Assembly: GCF_029846235.1 (NCBI RefSeq) | Contig: NZ_JARVWP010000009.1 | Location: 1-64,000, forward strand | DNA from: Bradyrhizobium sp. CER78 | GTDB lineage: Bacteria > Pseudomonadota > Alphaproteobacteria > Rhizobiales > Xanthobacteraceae | Direction: 5' to 3' | DNA: 64,000 bases | Shown: positions 36,920-45,473 of the stretch, in pieces | Layout of the letters: every line of letters starts with the position of its first letter | Numbering within the stretch: position 1 is the stretch's first letter | Notes under the pieces: model-generated | Seen by the model: the letters and a program-made list of their open reading frames with translations, nothing else | What the model was told of the DNA's origin: nothing | The model's database searches: none | Made by a program: the position numbers and the translations under genes

Positions 36920-39900
36920 TTATTCGGCCGCCTCAGCAAGTGGAAATGCGAGTTGTCCTTTTCCCGCATGCTGCGGCGCAGTATCGGTCTGCTCGGGGCC
37001 GCTCTCCTCGAGGGTCTTGCGGAACCAGAGGGCGTAAAGGCCCGGCAGATACAGCAAGGTCAGGAAAGTCGCAACAAACAAACCGCCCATGATGGTGATC
37101 GCCATCGGGCCCCAGAACGCCGAGCGCGACAGCGGGATCATGGCGAGGATCGCGGCGAGCGCGGTCAGCACCACCGGCCGGGCGCGCCGCACGGTGGCCT
37201 CGACGATCGCCTCGCGCCGGGTCAGGCCGGACGCCACGTCGCTCTCGATCTGATCGACCAGGATCACGGTGTTGCGCATGATCATGCCGGCGAGCGCGAT
37301 CAGGCCGAGCAGCGCCACGAAGCCGAACGGCTGGTTGGCGACGTTCAGCCCCAGCGAAGCGCCGACGATACCGAGCGGCGCGGTCAGGAACACCAAGGTC
37401 AGGCGCGAGAAGCTCTGCAGCTGGATCATCAGCAGCGTCAGCATCACCATCACCATCACGGGGAAGAGGATGAAGATCGACGCATTGCCCTTGGCGGATT
37501 CCTCGAACGCCCCGCCCGGCTCGATCCGGTAGGCCGGCTCGAGATGAGCCTGGATATCTTTCAGCTTCGGCGCGATCTGGTTGGTGACGTCGGGCGCCTG
37601 CACGCCGTCGACGACATCGGAACGCACCGTGATCGCCATGTCGCGGTTGCGCCGCCACAGGATCGGCTCCTCGTGCGCATATTCGATTTTTGCAATTTGC
37701 TGCAGCGGGACCGCCACACCATTGCGCGACGTAATGGTGAGGTCGCCGACCCGGCCGAGATCGAGCCGTTCGGACTGGACCGCACGGGCGACCACGCCGA
37801 CCTTCTCGATGCCGTCGCGGATCGTGGTGACCGGCGCGCCCGAGATCAGCATCGCCAGCGCCTGCGAGACGTCCTGCGGGGTCAGGCCGAGCGCACGCGC
37901 CCGATCCTGGTCGACGGCGAGCTTCAGGTAGGGAGACTGCTCGTTCCAGTCGAGCTGGACGTCCTTGACGTTCTTGTTCTGGCGCATGACCTCGCGCACC
38001 TGGTAGGCGATGTCGCGCACCTTGTTGGCGTCGGGCCCGATCACGCGGAACTGGACCGGGAAGCCGACCGGCGGACCGAAGTTGAAGCGGTCGACGCGGA
38101 CCCGCGCCTCGTTCAGCGCGCCGTCGGCAGCAGCCTGCTCGATCTTCGCCTTGACGCGCTCGCGCGCCTCGACGTTCTTGGCGAGGATCACGATCTCGGC
38201 GAAGGCCTCGTTTGGCAGCTGTGGGTTGAGGCCGAGCCAGAAGCGCGGCGAGCCCTGGCCGACATAGGCGGTGTAGGTCGCAATGTCGTCATCGCCCTTC
38301 AGGAGCCCTTCGGCCTGCTTCACTGCCTTCTCGGTGACGTTGAAGGCCGTGCCTTCGGGCAGGCGGAGCTGCAGGAACAGCTCGGGCCGCTCCGACAGCG
38401 GGAAGAACTGCTGCTGGACGTGGCCGAAGCCGACGATCGCGGCGACGAACACGCCGACGGTCGCCGCCACCACCTTGATGCGGTGATCGACGCACCACTG
38501 CACGACGCTGCGCAGGCCGCGATACATCCGCGTCTCGTAGATCGCGTGCGGATCATGGTTCTGGTGCACCTTGATGTTAGGCAGCAGCTTGACGCCAATG
38601 TAAGGCGTGAAGATCACCGCGACGAACCAGGAGGCGACCAGCGCGATCGCCACGATCCAGAAGATGCCGCCGGCATATTCGCCGACCGCCGAATTGGCAA
38701 AGCCGATGGGGAGGAAGCCAGCGGCCGTGACCAGCGTCCCCGTGAGCATCGGAAACGCAGTAGATTCCCAGGCAAAGGACGCCGCCTTCATGCGGTCCCA
38801 GCCCTGTTCCATTTTCACCACCATCATCTCGACCGCGATGATGGCATCGTCGACCAGGAGGCCGAGCGCGATGATCAGCGCGCCGAGCGTGATGCGGTGC
38901 AGGTCGAGCGACATCGCGTTCATCACGATGAAGACGATGCCGAGCACCAGCGGCACCGACAGCGCCACCACGATGCCGGTGCGCCAGCCGAGCGCGACGA
39001 ACGAGACGAACAGCACGATCGCCAGCGCCTCGACGAAGGAGTGCACGAACTCGCCGACGGCATGCTCGACCACCTTGGGCTGGTCGGCGATCTGCTTGAT
39101 ATCGATGCCCTGCGGCACCGCCTTCATGAACTCGGCGGTCGCCTGCTGCACTTCCTTGCCGAGCTCGAGGATGTTGGCGCCCTTGGCGGTGACGACGCCG
39201 ATACCGAGCGCGGGCTTGCCTTCCTGCCGGACCTTGAAAGTCGGCGGATCGACATAGCCGTGGCTGACGGTCGCGATATCGCCGAGCCGGAACACGCGGC
39301 CGTTGCTCTCGACCGGTGTCTCGGCAACCGCCTTGACGCCGTCAAGCGCGCCTGTGACGCGCAGCGGCACGCGCTGCGAGGAGGTCTCGACGGTGCCGGC
39401 CGGGGTGACGTTGTTCTGCTTGGCGAGCGAATCGAACAGCGCCTGCGGCGTGATGCCGAGCGTCGCCAGCTTGGCATGCGAGAACTCGACGAAGATGCGC
39501 TCGTCCTGGATGCCGTAGAGATCGATCTTGGTGACGCCCGGCACCTTCAAGAGGCGCTGGCGGAAGCCTTCGGCGACCTTCTTGAGCTGCGCGTAATTAG
39601 CGCCGTCGCCGGTCATCATGAAGAGAATCGAATCGACGTCGGAGAATTCGTCGTTGACCACCGGGCCGAGGATGCCCGACGGCAACTCGCCCTGCACGTC
39701 GGCCAGCTTCTTGCGCAACAGATAGAAGAAATAGGGCACGTCCTTCGGCGAGGTCGAATCCTTGAAGGAGACCTGCATCGCCGTGAAGCCCGGCTTGGAA
39801 TAGGTCTGCACCTTGTCGAAGAACGGCAGCTCCTGCAGCTTCTTCTCGATCGGATCGGCTACCTGCATCTGCATTTCCTGCGAGGTCGCACCCGGCCACA

Positions 39901-40057
39901 TCACCGAGACGTTCACCACCTTGACGGTGAAGAACGGATCCTCGGCGCGGCCGAGCTTCTCATAGGAGAAGAAGCCGGCAGCACCGAGGATGATCATCAG
40001 GAACAGCACCAGCGTCGGATGGCTGACCGCCCAGGCCGAAAGGTTGAAGCGCTTCAT
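36920..40057 (-). CDS. RND-type multidrug efflux pump, inner-membrane permease
   Basis: A 1045-residue RND transporter with twelve helices and two large periplasmic loops. ATG 40057 (MKRFNLSAWAVSHP) has GGAGAG upstream; an in-frame codon at 40075 is less likely. The proton-relay region is LGLLVDDAIIAVEMM, and conserved elements include PGATSQEMQMQV in the first porter loop and the second-half LLGLIALAGMIMRNTVILVD. The length is the family norm. It uses proton motive force to export hydrophobic compounds with the adaptor encoded upstream. No outer-membrane channel gene is nearby, so it must borrow one. Confidence 0.92.
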   Translation of the reverse strand: MKRFNLSAWAVSHPTLVLFLMIILGAAGFFSYEKLGRAEDPFFTVKVVNVSVMWPGATSQEMQMQVADPIEKKLQELPFFDKVQTYSKPGFTAMQVSFKDSTSPKDVPYFFYLLRKKLADVQGELPSGILGPVVNDEFSDVDSILFMMTGDGANYAQLKKVAEGFRQRLLKVPGVTKIDLYGIQDERIFVEFSHAKLATLGITPQALFDSLAKQNNVTPAGTVETSSQRVPLRVTGALDGVKAVAETPVESNGRVFRLGDIATVSHGYVDPPTFKVRQEGKPALGIGVVTAKGANILELGKEVQQATAEFMKAVPQGIDIKQIADQPKVVEHAVGEFVHSFVEALAIVLFVSFVALGWRTGIVVALSVPLVLGIVFIVMNAMSLDLHRITLGALIIALGLLVDDAIIAVEMMVVKMEQGWDRMKAASFAWESTAFPMLTGTLVTAAGFLPIGFANSAVGEYAGGIFWIVAIALVASWFVAVIFTPYIGVKLLPNIKVHQNHDPHAIYETRMYRGLRSVVQWCVDHRIKVVAATVGVFVAAIVGFGHVQQQFFPLSERPELFLQLRLPEGTAFNVTEKAVKQAEGLLKGDDDIATYTAYVGQGSPRFWLGLNPQLPNEAFAEIVILAKNVEARERVKAKIEQAAADGALNEARVRVDRFNFGPPVGFPVQFRVIGPDANKVRDIAYQVREVMRQNKNVKDVQLDWNEQSPYLKLAVDQDRARALGLTPQDVSQALAMLISGAPVTTIRDGIEKVGVVARAVQSERLDLGRVGDLTITSRNGVAVPLQQIAKIEYAHEEPILWRRNRDMAITVRSDVVDGVQAPDVTNQIAPKLKDIQAHLEPAYRIEPGGAFEESAKGNASIFILFPVMVMVMLTLLMIQLQSFSRLTLVFLTAPLGIVGASLGLNVANQPFGFVALLGLIALAGMIMRNTVILVDQIESDVASGLTRREAIVEATVRRARPVVLTALAAILAMIPLSRSAFWGPMAITIMGGLFVATFLTLLYLPGLYALWFRKTLEESGPEQTDTAPQHAGKGQLAFPLAEAAE

Positions 40058-40093
40058 CGAACTCTCCAGGTCCAAATCGTCTCGACTTCAATC

Positions 40094-40175
40094 GTCATTG
40101 CGAGCGAAGCGAAGCAATCCATTCTTCAGCGTGCGGCGACGTGGATTGCTTCGTCGCTTCGCTCTTCGCAATGAC
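40094..40175. repeat. Intergenic palindromic repeat, family A
   Basis: GTCATTGCGAGCGAAGCGAA at the left mirrors CGCTCTTCGCAATGAC at the right, with inner GCAATCCAT/GTGGATTGC arms. The family recurs at 43020 and 56886. Here it separates the adaptor and pump genes within one operon. Confidence 0.8.
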
Positions 40176-40181
40176 GCGCGA

Positions 40182-41288
40182 CTAGAACGACAGCGACGAC
40201 ACGACCCGCACCTTCTGGCTCGGATCGAGTTTCTGCACACCGAGGGCGACCACCTTGGCGCCATCGTCGACGCCGCCGGAGATGACGACGTTGTTGCTCT
40301 CATAGGCTTTCACCTTGACCGGCTTCAGCGCGATGTCGCCCTTGTCGTCGACGATGTAGAGCGAGGGATCGCCGCCCTGGCTGTACAGCGCCGACAGCGG
40401 CAGCTTCGCCACCCGCTCGCTCGCCTTGTCGGCCAGGGTCAGCGTCGCGGTCATGCCGAGCGAGACCGCCTCGTCGGCATCCGGCAGCGAGAATTTTGCG
40501 AGATAGGTGCGGGTGGCGGGATCGGCCTGCGGCGCGACTTCGCGCAGCTTCGCGGCGTAGGTCTTCTTGGCATCCGACCACAGCGTCACCGTGGCAACGC
40601 CCGACCTGGCACGAGCAAGAAGCGTCTCTGGGATCGCGACGACAGCTTCCTTCTCGCCAAGTCGGGCGACACGGATCGAAGCCTGGCCCGCGGCAACCAC
40701 CTGGCCGGGCTCGATCATGGTCGCTGTGACGACACCCCGGGTGTCGGCCACGAGCGTTGCATAAGAGAGGGAATTCTTGGTCAGCTCGACCGAGCGCTCG
40801 GCGCGGTTCAGTCGCGCGCGCGCCTCGTCGCCGGCCGCCTTGGCGGAATCGAGCGCCGCATCGGTGGTCCAGCCCTTGGCTTTCAGGTCCTTGGCGCGCT
40901 GCTCGGCGGCGGCGGCCTGCGCCAGCACGCCGGTGGCGGCGTGGAATTCGGCCTCCGCCTGCTCGGCCTGCAGCTTCAAATCGACCTCGTCGAGGGTGGC
41001 CAAGGGCTGGTCGACGTCGACTGTCTGTCCGACCTCGACCAGCCGCTTGGCCACCTTGCCGGCGACCCGAAAGCCCATATCGGCTTCGATACGGGGCTTG
41101 ATGGTGCCGACAAAGCTGCGCTCGGGGGTTTCGGCTTCATAATGGACGGTCGCCACCAGCACGGGGCGTCCCGGATCGGCGGTTTCGGCCGCCTTTTCGT
41201 TGCAGCCGGTCAGCGCGAACACCGCAAAAGCTAACGATGCTCCCGTCAAGAGCCTGTAATAGCTCGAGAAAATGGAACGGCCGAACAT
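40182..41288 (-). CDS. RND efflux periplasmic adaptor lipoprotein
   Basis: A 368-residue membrane-fusion protein. The lipobox is FALTGC with the lipid Cys near residue 29. Barrel-sandwich halves are visible (VAKRLVEVGQTVDVDQPLAT and GVVTATMIEPGQVVAAGQAS), with an alpha-helical hairpin rich in Ala/Glu between them and the membrane-proximal domain at the C-terminus (VVALGVQKLDPSQKVRV). It links the RND pump to an outer-membrane channel. It is the first gene of its operon, with a strong dyad 50 bases upstream. Confidence 0.9.
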   Translation of the reverse strand: MFGRSIFSSYYRLLTGASLAFAVFALTGCNEKAAETADPGRPVLVATVHYEAETPERSFVGTIKPRIEADMGFRVAGKVAKRLVEVGQTVDVDQPLATLDEVDLKLQAEQAEAEFHAATGVLAQAAAAEQRAKDLKAKGWTTDAALDSAKAAGDEARARLNRAERSVELTKNSLSYATLVADTRGVVTATMIEPGQVVAAGQASIRVARLGEKEAVVAIPETLLARARSGVATVTLWSDAKKTYAAKLREVAPQADPATRTYLAKFSLPDADEAVSLGMTATLTLADKASERVAKLPLSALYSQGGDPSLYIVDDKGDIALKPVKVKAYESNNVVISGGVDDGAKVVALGVQKLDPSQKVRVVSSLSF

Positions 41289-41314
41289 CTGAATTCTCCA
41301 TCGGGGCGCTGACG

Positions 41315-41364
41315 ACTGATGAAGACTATCGATTTATCACTGATGAATGTCAATATTCGTCAGT
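41315..41364. promoter_or_regulatory. TetR-type operator upstream of the RND operon
   Basis: ACTGATGAATGT (41339-41350) pairs with ATATTCGTCAGT (41353-41364) as a 12+12 dyad with 10 matches, and ACTGATGAA also occurs at 41315-41323, 24 bases earlier. AT-rich and just upstream of the adaptor start at 41288, it fits two operator sites for the co-encoded TetR protein. Confidence 0.6.
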
Positions 41365-41414
41365 AGTAACCTATTCGTGAGGACGGCCGTGGGCTTCGGA
41401 TTGGCGGGGCTTTC

Positions 41415-41426
41415 GGGGGGGGGGGG
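41415..41426. repeat. Twelve-base G homopolymer
   Basis: A run of twelve G lies directly before a family C palindromic repeat, in non-coding DNA. Such tracts are prone to slippage and also to sequencing error. Confidence 0.6.
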
Positions 41427-41427
41427 C

Positions 41428-41512
41428 GTAGCCCGGATGGAGCGAAGCGAAATCCGGGAGGCTGCCGATGCGACAACGGTCCCCGGATTACGCTTTGCTC
41501 CATCCGGGCTAC
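41428..41512. repeat. Intergenic palindromic repeat, family C
   Basis: GTAGCCCGGATGGAGCGAAG and TTGCTCCATCCGGGCTAC are near-perfect inverted arms. It is a better-preserved copy of the element at 8643. A fragment, GGATGGGTGGAGCGCAGCGA, follows at about 41540. Confidence 0.8.
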
Positions 41513-41576
41513 GATCGGCGACGACCAGCGAAATCGTAGGATGGGTGGAGCGCAGCGACGCGAGCGTTACGCGCCG

Positions 41577-42902
41577 CTACTTCGCTTCCGCGAACTCGGT
41601 CTTGGTCTCGTGGCCGCCGAGGAACACCAGCAGTCCCGCAGCGAGCGGTAGCAGCGCCAGGATCAGCAGGCCGGTCGAGGTGCTGCCGGTCGCTTCCTTC
41701 ACCCAGCCGATCAGGTAAGGCCCGCCGAAGCCGGCGAGGTTGCCGATCGAGTTGATCAGCGCGATCGCGCCGGCGGCCGCGGTGCCGGCGAGCCAGGCGG
41801 TCGGCAGCGTCCAGAACACCGCAAAGGTGCAGAACACGCCGATCGCGGCGACCGTCAGCACGACCATCGTCATGGTCGGATCGGTGATGTAGCTGGAGAC
41901 GGCGAGCGCCAGCCCGGTGAGCAAGAGCGGCGCGCCGACATGAAACACGCGCTCCCGCGTCGCATCCGACCGGCGCGCCCACAGGATCATCGCGACGGTG
42001 CCGAACGCATAGGGGATCGCGGTGACGAAGCCGGTCTGCGCGTTGGTCAGGCCGAACGCCTTGACGATCTGCGGCAGCCAGAACTGCATGCCGTAGAGCG
42101 CGGCGACGAAACCGAAATAGATCGCGCTGAGCGCCAGCACCTTCGGCGAGGACAGCGCCTCGAACAATGTGAAGTGCTTCGCCGCCTGCTTGGCCGCGAC
42201 CTCGGCGTCGAGCTTCGCCTTCAGCCACGTCTTCTGCTCGGCCGAGAGCCAGACGGCCTTCTCCGGCCGGTCGGTGAGATAGAACCAGGTGACGATGCCG
42301 AGCAGCACCGAGGGGATGCCCTCGATCACGAACAGCCACTGCCAGCCCTTCAGCCCCATCACGCCGTCGAGCCCGAGCAGCAGGCCGGAGATCGGCGCGC
42401 CGATCGCGGTCGAAACCGGGACGGCGATCGCGAAGGCGGCGAGGAAGCGCGCGCGATATTCGGCCGGATACCAATAGGTCAGATAGAGGATGATGCCGGG
42501 GAAGAAGCCGGCCTCGGCCACGCCGAGGAAAAAGCGCAGCGCGTAGAAGCTGTGCTCGTCATAGACCGCCGCCATCAATGCCGAGAGGATACCCCAGCTC
42601 ACCATGATGCGGGCGATCCATTTGCTGGCGCCGAACCGCTCCAGCGCCAGATTGCTCGGCACCTCAAAGACGAAATAGCCGATGAAGAAGATGCCGGCGC
42701 CAAAGGAGAATACCAAGGGCGAGAACTTCAGCTCGGCATTCATGGTGAGCGCCGCGAAGCTGAGATTGACGCGGTCGAGATAGGAGAAGAAGTAGGCCAG
42801 GATCAGGAACGGGATCAGCCGCCAGGAGATCGCGCGGATCGTGGACGTCTCGATCTCGCTGCGGGCGCCGCGATCGGACGCGACGGTTGCGGTCTGGCTC
42901 AT
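41577..42902 (-). CDS. MFS transporter (anion:cation symporter type)
   Basis: A 441-residue permease with twelve predicted helices. The N-terminal pattern WRLIPFLILAYFFSYLDRVN, and FLGVAEAGFFPGIILYLTYWYP, are typical of the ACS family of MFS proteins, which carry organic anions such as phthalate, tartrate or hexuronates. A cytoplasmic loop ~200-230 separates the halves. There is no catabolic gene beside it that would reveal the substrate. It is flanked on both sides by palindromic repeats. Confidence 0.87.
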   Translation of the reverse strand: MSQTATVASDRGARSEIETSTIRAISWRLIPFLILAYFFSYLDRVNLSFAALTMNAELKFSPLVFSFGAGIFFIGYFVFEVPSNLALERFGASKWIARIMVSWGILSALMAAVYDEHSFYALRFFLGVAEAGFFPGIILYLTYWYPAEYRARFLAAFAIAVPVSTAIGAPISGLLLGLDGVMGLKGWQWLFVIEGIPSVLLGIVTWFYLTDRPEKAVWLSAEQKTWLKAKLDAEVAAKQAAKHFTLFEALSSPKVLALSAIYFGFVAALYGMQFWLPQIVKAFGLTNAQTGFVTAIPYAFGTVAMILWARRSDATRERVFHVGAPLLLTGLALAVSSYITDPTMTMVVLTVAAIGVFCTFAVFWTLPTAWLAGTAAAGAIALINSIGNLAGFGGPYLIGWVKEATGSTSTGLLILALLPLAAGLLVFLGGHETKTEFAEAK

Positions 42903-43019
42903 CAGTTTCCCCCCAAAGGCTATTGCTTGCCTTGAGGATTATTGCGTGGCTCCGCCTTGGGCAATGGCAAAAACTCGAAGCGCACAGCCGGAATGCGGAA
43001 CTTTTGCACTTTCCACGCC

Positions 43020-43103
43020 GTCATTGCGAGGAGCGAAGCGACGAAGCAATCCATCGCTCGGCATACGCGGTGAAATGGATTGCTTCGCTTCGCTCGCAAT
43101 GAC
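43020..43103. repeat. Intergenic palindromic repeat, family A
   Basis: GTCATTGCGAGGAGCGAAGC and GCTTCGCTCGCAATGAC close a long hairpin with inner GCAATCCATCG and GAAATGGATTGC arms. It separates two minus-strand genes. Confidence 0.8.
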
Positions 43104-43120
43104 GAATGTGAGAGCCAACC

Positions 43121-44284
43121 CTACTCCGCCAGCTGGAAGCGCGCGAAGCGGTCGAGTTCCTCCTCGATGCGGCGCTTCAGCTCCTTGCGCCCCGCCTGCT
43201 TCTTGCCGTTGCCGACCCAGCTCCATTTCTGCATCAGCAGCTTCCGGTTCTGCCGATCGGTCTTCAGGTCGAGGGCGGCAACGATGTCGTCGCCGACCAG
43301 CACCGGCAGCGCGAAATAGCCGAACAGGCGCTTCTCCTTCGGCACATAGGCCTCGAAGCGGTGGCCATAGCCGAAGAACAGCTCGGTGCGCTTGCGCTGG
43401 ATGATCAGGGGATCGAACGGCGAGAGGATGTGAACCAAGGAAGGATCGCCCTCGCCGGTCGCTTCCAGCACCTCGGGCCGCGCCCAATGCTCCTGCTTGC
43501 CGGCGCCGTCGAGCGCGATCCGCACCAGCTCCTTGCGGCGCACCCTCGCCTCGATCAGGCCGCGCACCGCCTTCTTGCTCGGCGCGTCGAGATGGCAGAT
43601 CGAATCCAGGCTGACGATGCCCTGCGAGCGCAGCGCGCGATCGAGCAGATAGGCCGTCCGGGCCGAGGCCGTCGCGGGCTTGGGCGGCTTGTCCCAGCCG
43701 AAATGCCTGCTCGTCAGCTCGTAGGTCTTCAGCATGCCGGCGCGCTCGCTGATCGTGACCACGCCGCCGTAGAAGGCAAGCTGCAGCGCGCGCTTGGAGG
43801 GCTTCCGGCTCTGCCAGAGATGCTCCTTCTCGGTCAGCACGTCGTCTTCGATGTCGCGGATGGTCAGCGGACCCTCGCGCAGCAGCCGCATGATTTTGCG
43901 CGTATCCGCCGGGGTCACCGACGAATACCATTTGTGCCCATCGCGCTTATGCGCCTTCATGACCGGCAGGAAAATGCCGATGTCCTTGGACGGAATGTAG
44001 GACAGCGCGTGGGTCCAGTATTCGAACACGCTTTTGTCCCGGCTCTGCGCCTGCTTGAGGTCGGCGCGGCGGTAGTCCGGAATCCGGCTGAACAGGATGT
44101 GGTGATGGCAGCGCTCGATCACGTTGATGGTGTCGATCTGCACATAGCCGAGATGATCGACGGCCGCTGCCACAGCTGACGCACCACCCCCGAACGGCGC
44201 CTGGATATCGAGCCGCTGGGCGCGCAGCCAGATATGGCGGGCGGCAGCATTGTTCAGGGCTAAGGGTTCGGCGGCGCGGGGCAT
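43121..44284 (-). CDS. Winged-helix DNA glycosylase of the AlkZ/YcaQ family
   Basis: A 387-residue member of the HTH_42 (formerly DUF1006) family, whose characterised members AlkZ and YcaQ remove bulky or crosslinked alkylated bases. The catalytic QxD motif is present as Gln49-Ile-Asp51 in HLGYVQIDTINV. Further conserved blocks include VFEYWTHALSYIP, HILSPFDPLIIQRKRTELFF and FGYFALPVLVGDDIVAALDL. The QxD form is the YcaQ type that unhooks DNA interstrand crosslinks. It acts in the cytoplasm. It is not linked to a biosynthetic cluster here, so a housekeeping repair role is likely. Confidence 0.85.
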   Translation of the reverse strand: MPRAAEPLALNNAAARHIWLRAQRLDIQAPFGGGASAVAAAVDHLGYVQIDTINVIERCHHHILFSRIPDYRRADLKQAQSRDKSVFEYWTHALSYIPSKDIGIFLPVMKAHKRDGHKWYSSVTPADTRKIMRLLREGPLTIRDIEDDVLTEKEHLWQSRKPSKRALQLAFYGGVVTISERAGMLKTYELTSRHFGWDKPPKPATASARTAYLLDRALRSQGIVSLDSICHLDAPSKKAVRGLIEARVRRKELVRIALDGAGKQEHWARPEVLEATGEGDPSLVHILSPFDPLIIQRKRTELFFGYGHRFEAYVPKEKRLFGYFALPVLVGDDIVAALDLKTDRQNRKLLMQKWSWVGNGKKQAGRKELKRRIEEELDRFARFQLAE

Positions 44285-44387
44285 TGCCCAGGCAATGTAG
44301 TGAGATTCGCGCCGCTGTGGAGGGCGGCGCGAGCGAAATCAGCCGTGCATGATCATCGCCCCCCGGACGTTGGGCGCTTCGGGCCGC

Positions 44388-44630
44388 CTACTGCCATCCA
44401 ACGGCTCGCCGCAACCAGGGAACGTCCGCCAGCGCCGCGGCGAGCGCGGCGCTTTCCTCATGGAAGACCCGGGACGAATGACCGCCGACCGGAAACCAGC
44501 CGCGGCCATCTTCCACGTCCCGCCGATACTCCTCGAAGCCAACAGTCCGATCCGGCCGAAGGAAGATATCGACGCAGCGCGAGGCACCCTCGTCATTGAT
44601 CGAGCGAAGGACGCGATTGACGTGGGCCAT
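44388..44630 (-). CDS. Small hypothetical protein
   Basis: An 80-residue frame from ATG 44630 with a GGAGGACATC ribosome site. It reads MAHVNRVLRSINDEGASRCV, then a core RTVGFEEYRRDVEDGRGWFP and the end WLRRAVGWQ. The pattern is familiar as a small soluble family in Bradyrhizobium, with no known role. Another minus-strand frame at 44339-44650 overlaps it but is Arg/Ser-rich and non-coding in appearance. It is divergent from the OmpA-family gene. Confidence 0.65.
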   Translation of the reverse strand: MAHVNRVLRSINDEGASRCVDIFLRPDRTVGFEEYRRDVEDGRGWFPVGGHSSRVFHEESAALAAALADVPWLRRAVGWQ

Positions 44631-44781
44631 GATGTCCTCCTCTCCGCCACGCACCCCTGCCGAGGGCCGGCCTATCCGACCGTGACCTAGATCACATTCC
44701 GGGCTTTGAACCCGTCCTAGGTTCCCAGCATCAAAACGATAGCAGCCGGATTGGCTGGCCGGACATTTAAGGACCAAAACC

Positions 44782-45411
44782 ATGACCCGCTCTCATTCCC
44801 TGTCTCTTTTGACAATCGGCGCTGCGCTGTCGATGACGGCGGGCGTCGCACTGGCCGGCAGCGACACCGTTCCGGCCGCCCAGATCCTCAATGCGCTGAA
44901 GCCGAAGTCGGCCACCCGCAGCCTCTCCGGCACACCGGTCGACCCGGCCGCTTCGGCCAAGGAGGCAAGCTTCCTCAACAGCGTGCGCAACCGGCAGACC
45001 CGATCGCTGTCACTGGGCGAACGCCAGGAGATCGCCGACATCGCCGCCAACAAGCCGAAGATCGATCTGGAGATCCACTTCGACTACAACTCGGCGGAGA
45101 TCGCCAAGGGCTCGGCCCAGGCGGTGCAGGAGCTCGGCAAGGCGCTGTCGGATGCCAGCATGAAGGGCTCGACCTTCGTCCTCGCCGGCCACACCGATGC
45201 GATCGGCAGCGAGGCCTATAACCAGGATCTCTCGGAGCGCCGCGCCGACACCATCAAGACCTATCTGGTCGAGCATTACGGCCTGAACGGTTCCGATCTC
45301 GTGACCGTCGGCTACGGCAAGACCCGGCCGAAGGATCCGAACGCGCCGATGGACCCGACCAATCGCCGCGTGCAGGTCGTCAACATGGATACCAAGACGG
45401 CGCAGCAGTAA
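44782..45411 (+). CDS. OmpA family protein (peptidoglycan-binding domain)
   Basis: A 209-residue secreted protein with a signal peptide (SLLTIGAALSMTAGVALAGS). The C-terminal ~120 residues are the OmpA/MotB domain: IDLEIHFDYNSAEIAKGSAQ, FVLAGHTDAIGSEAYNQDLS and ERRADTIKTYLVEHYG, with the Asp and Arg that bind diaminopimelate. No beta-barrel or lipobox is present, so it is a soluble periplasmic protein anchored to peptidoglycan. Only one gene precedes its hairpin terminator. Confidence 0.87.
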   Translation: MTRSHSLSLLTIGAALSMTAGVALAGSDTVPAAQILNALKPKSATRSLSGTPVDPAASAKEASFLNSVRNRQTRSLSLGERQEIADIAANKPKIDLEIHFDYNSAEIAKGSAQAVQELGKALSDASMKGSTFVLAGHTDAIGSEAYNQDLSERRADTIKTYLVEHYGLNGSDLVTVGYGKTRPKDPNAPMDPTNRRVQVVNMDTKTAQQ

Positions 45412-45428
45412 TCTCCCGAACGTCCGAT

Positions 45429-45453
45429 CCGCCTGTCAGACCCCGGCAGGCGG
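45429..45453. terminator. Hairpin between convergent OmpA-family and glycosyltransferase genes
   Basis: CCGCCTG (45429-45435) pairs with CAGGCGG (45447-45453), 18 bases after the OmpA-family stop, and a short T-containing stretch follows. It lies between convergent genes and may serve both. Confidence 0.5.
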
Positions 45454-45473
45454 GCCGCTTGTTTCGGAGGGAT

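Noticed and set aside
36293..40174. A 1293-residue open frame on the plus strand opposite the RND pump gene
   Set aside because: It is the mirror of a high-GC coding strand, rich in Arg, His, Asp and Glu without any domain order. The minus-strand RND protein explains the region fully.
44709..44725. GAACC-N7-GGTTC dyad between the OmpA-family gene and the small divergent gene, considered as a LexA or EcfG site
   Set aside because: Spacing fits neither GTTC-N7-GTTC nor GGAAC-N16/17-CGTT.
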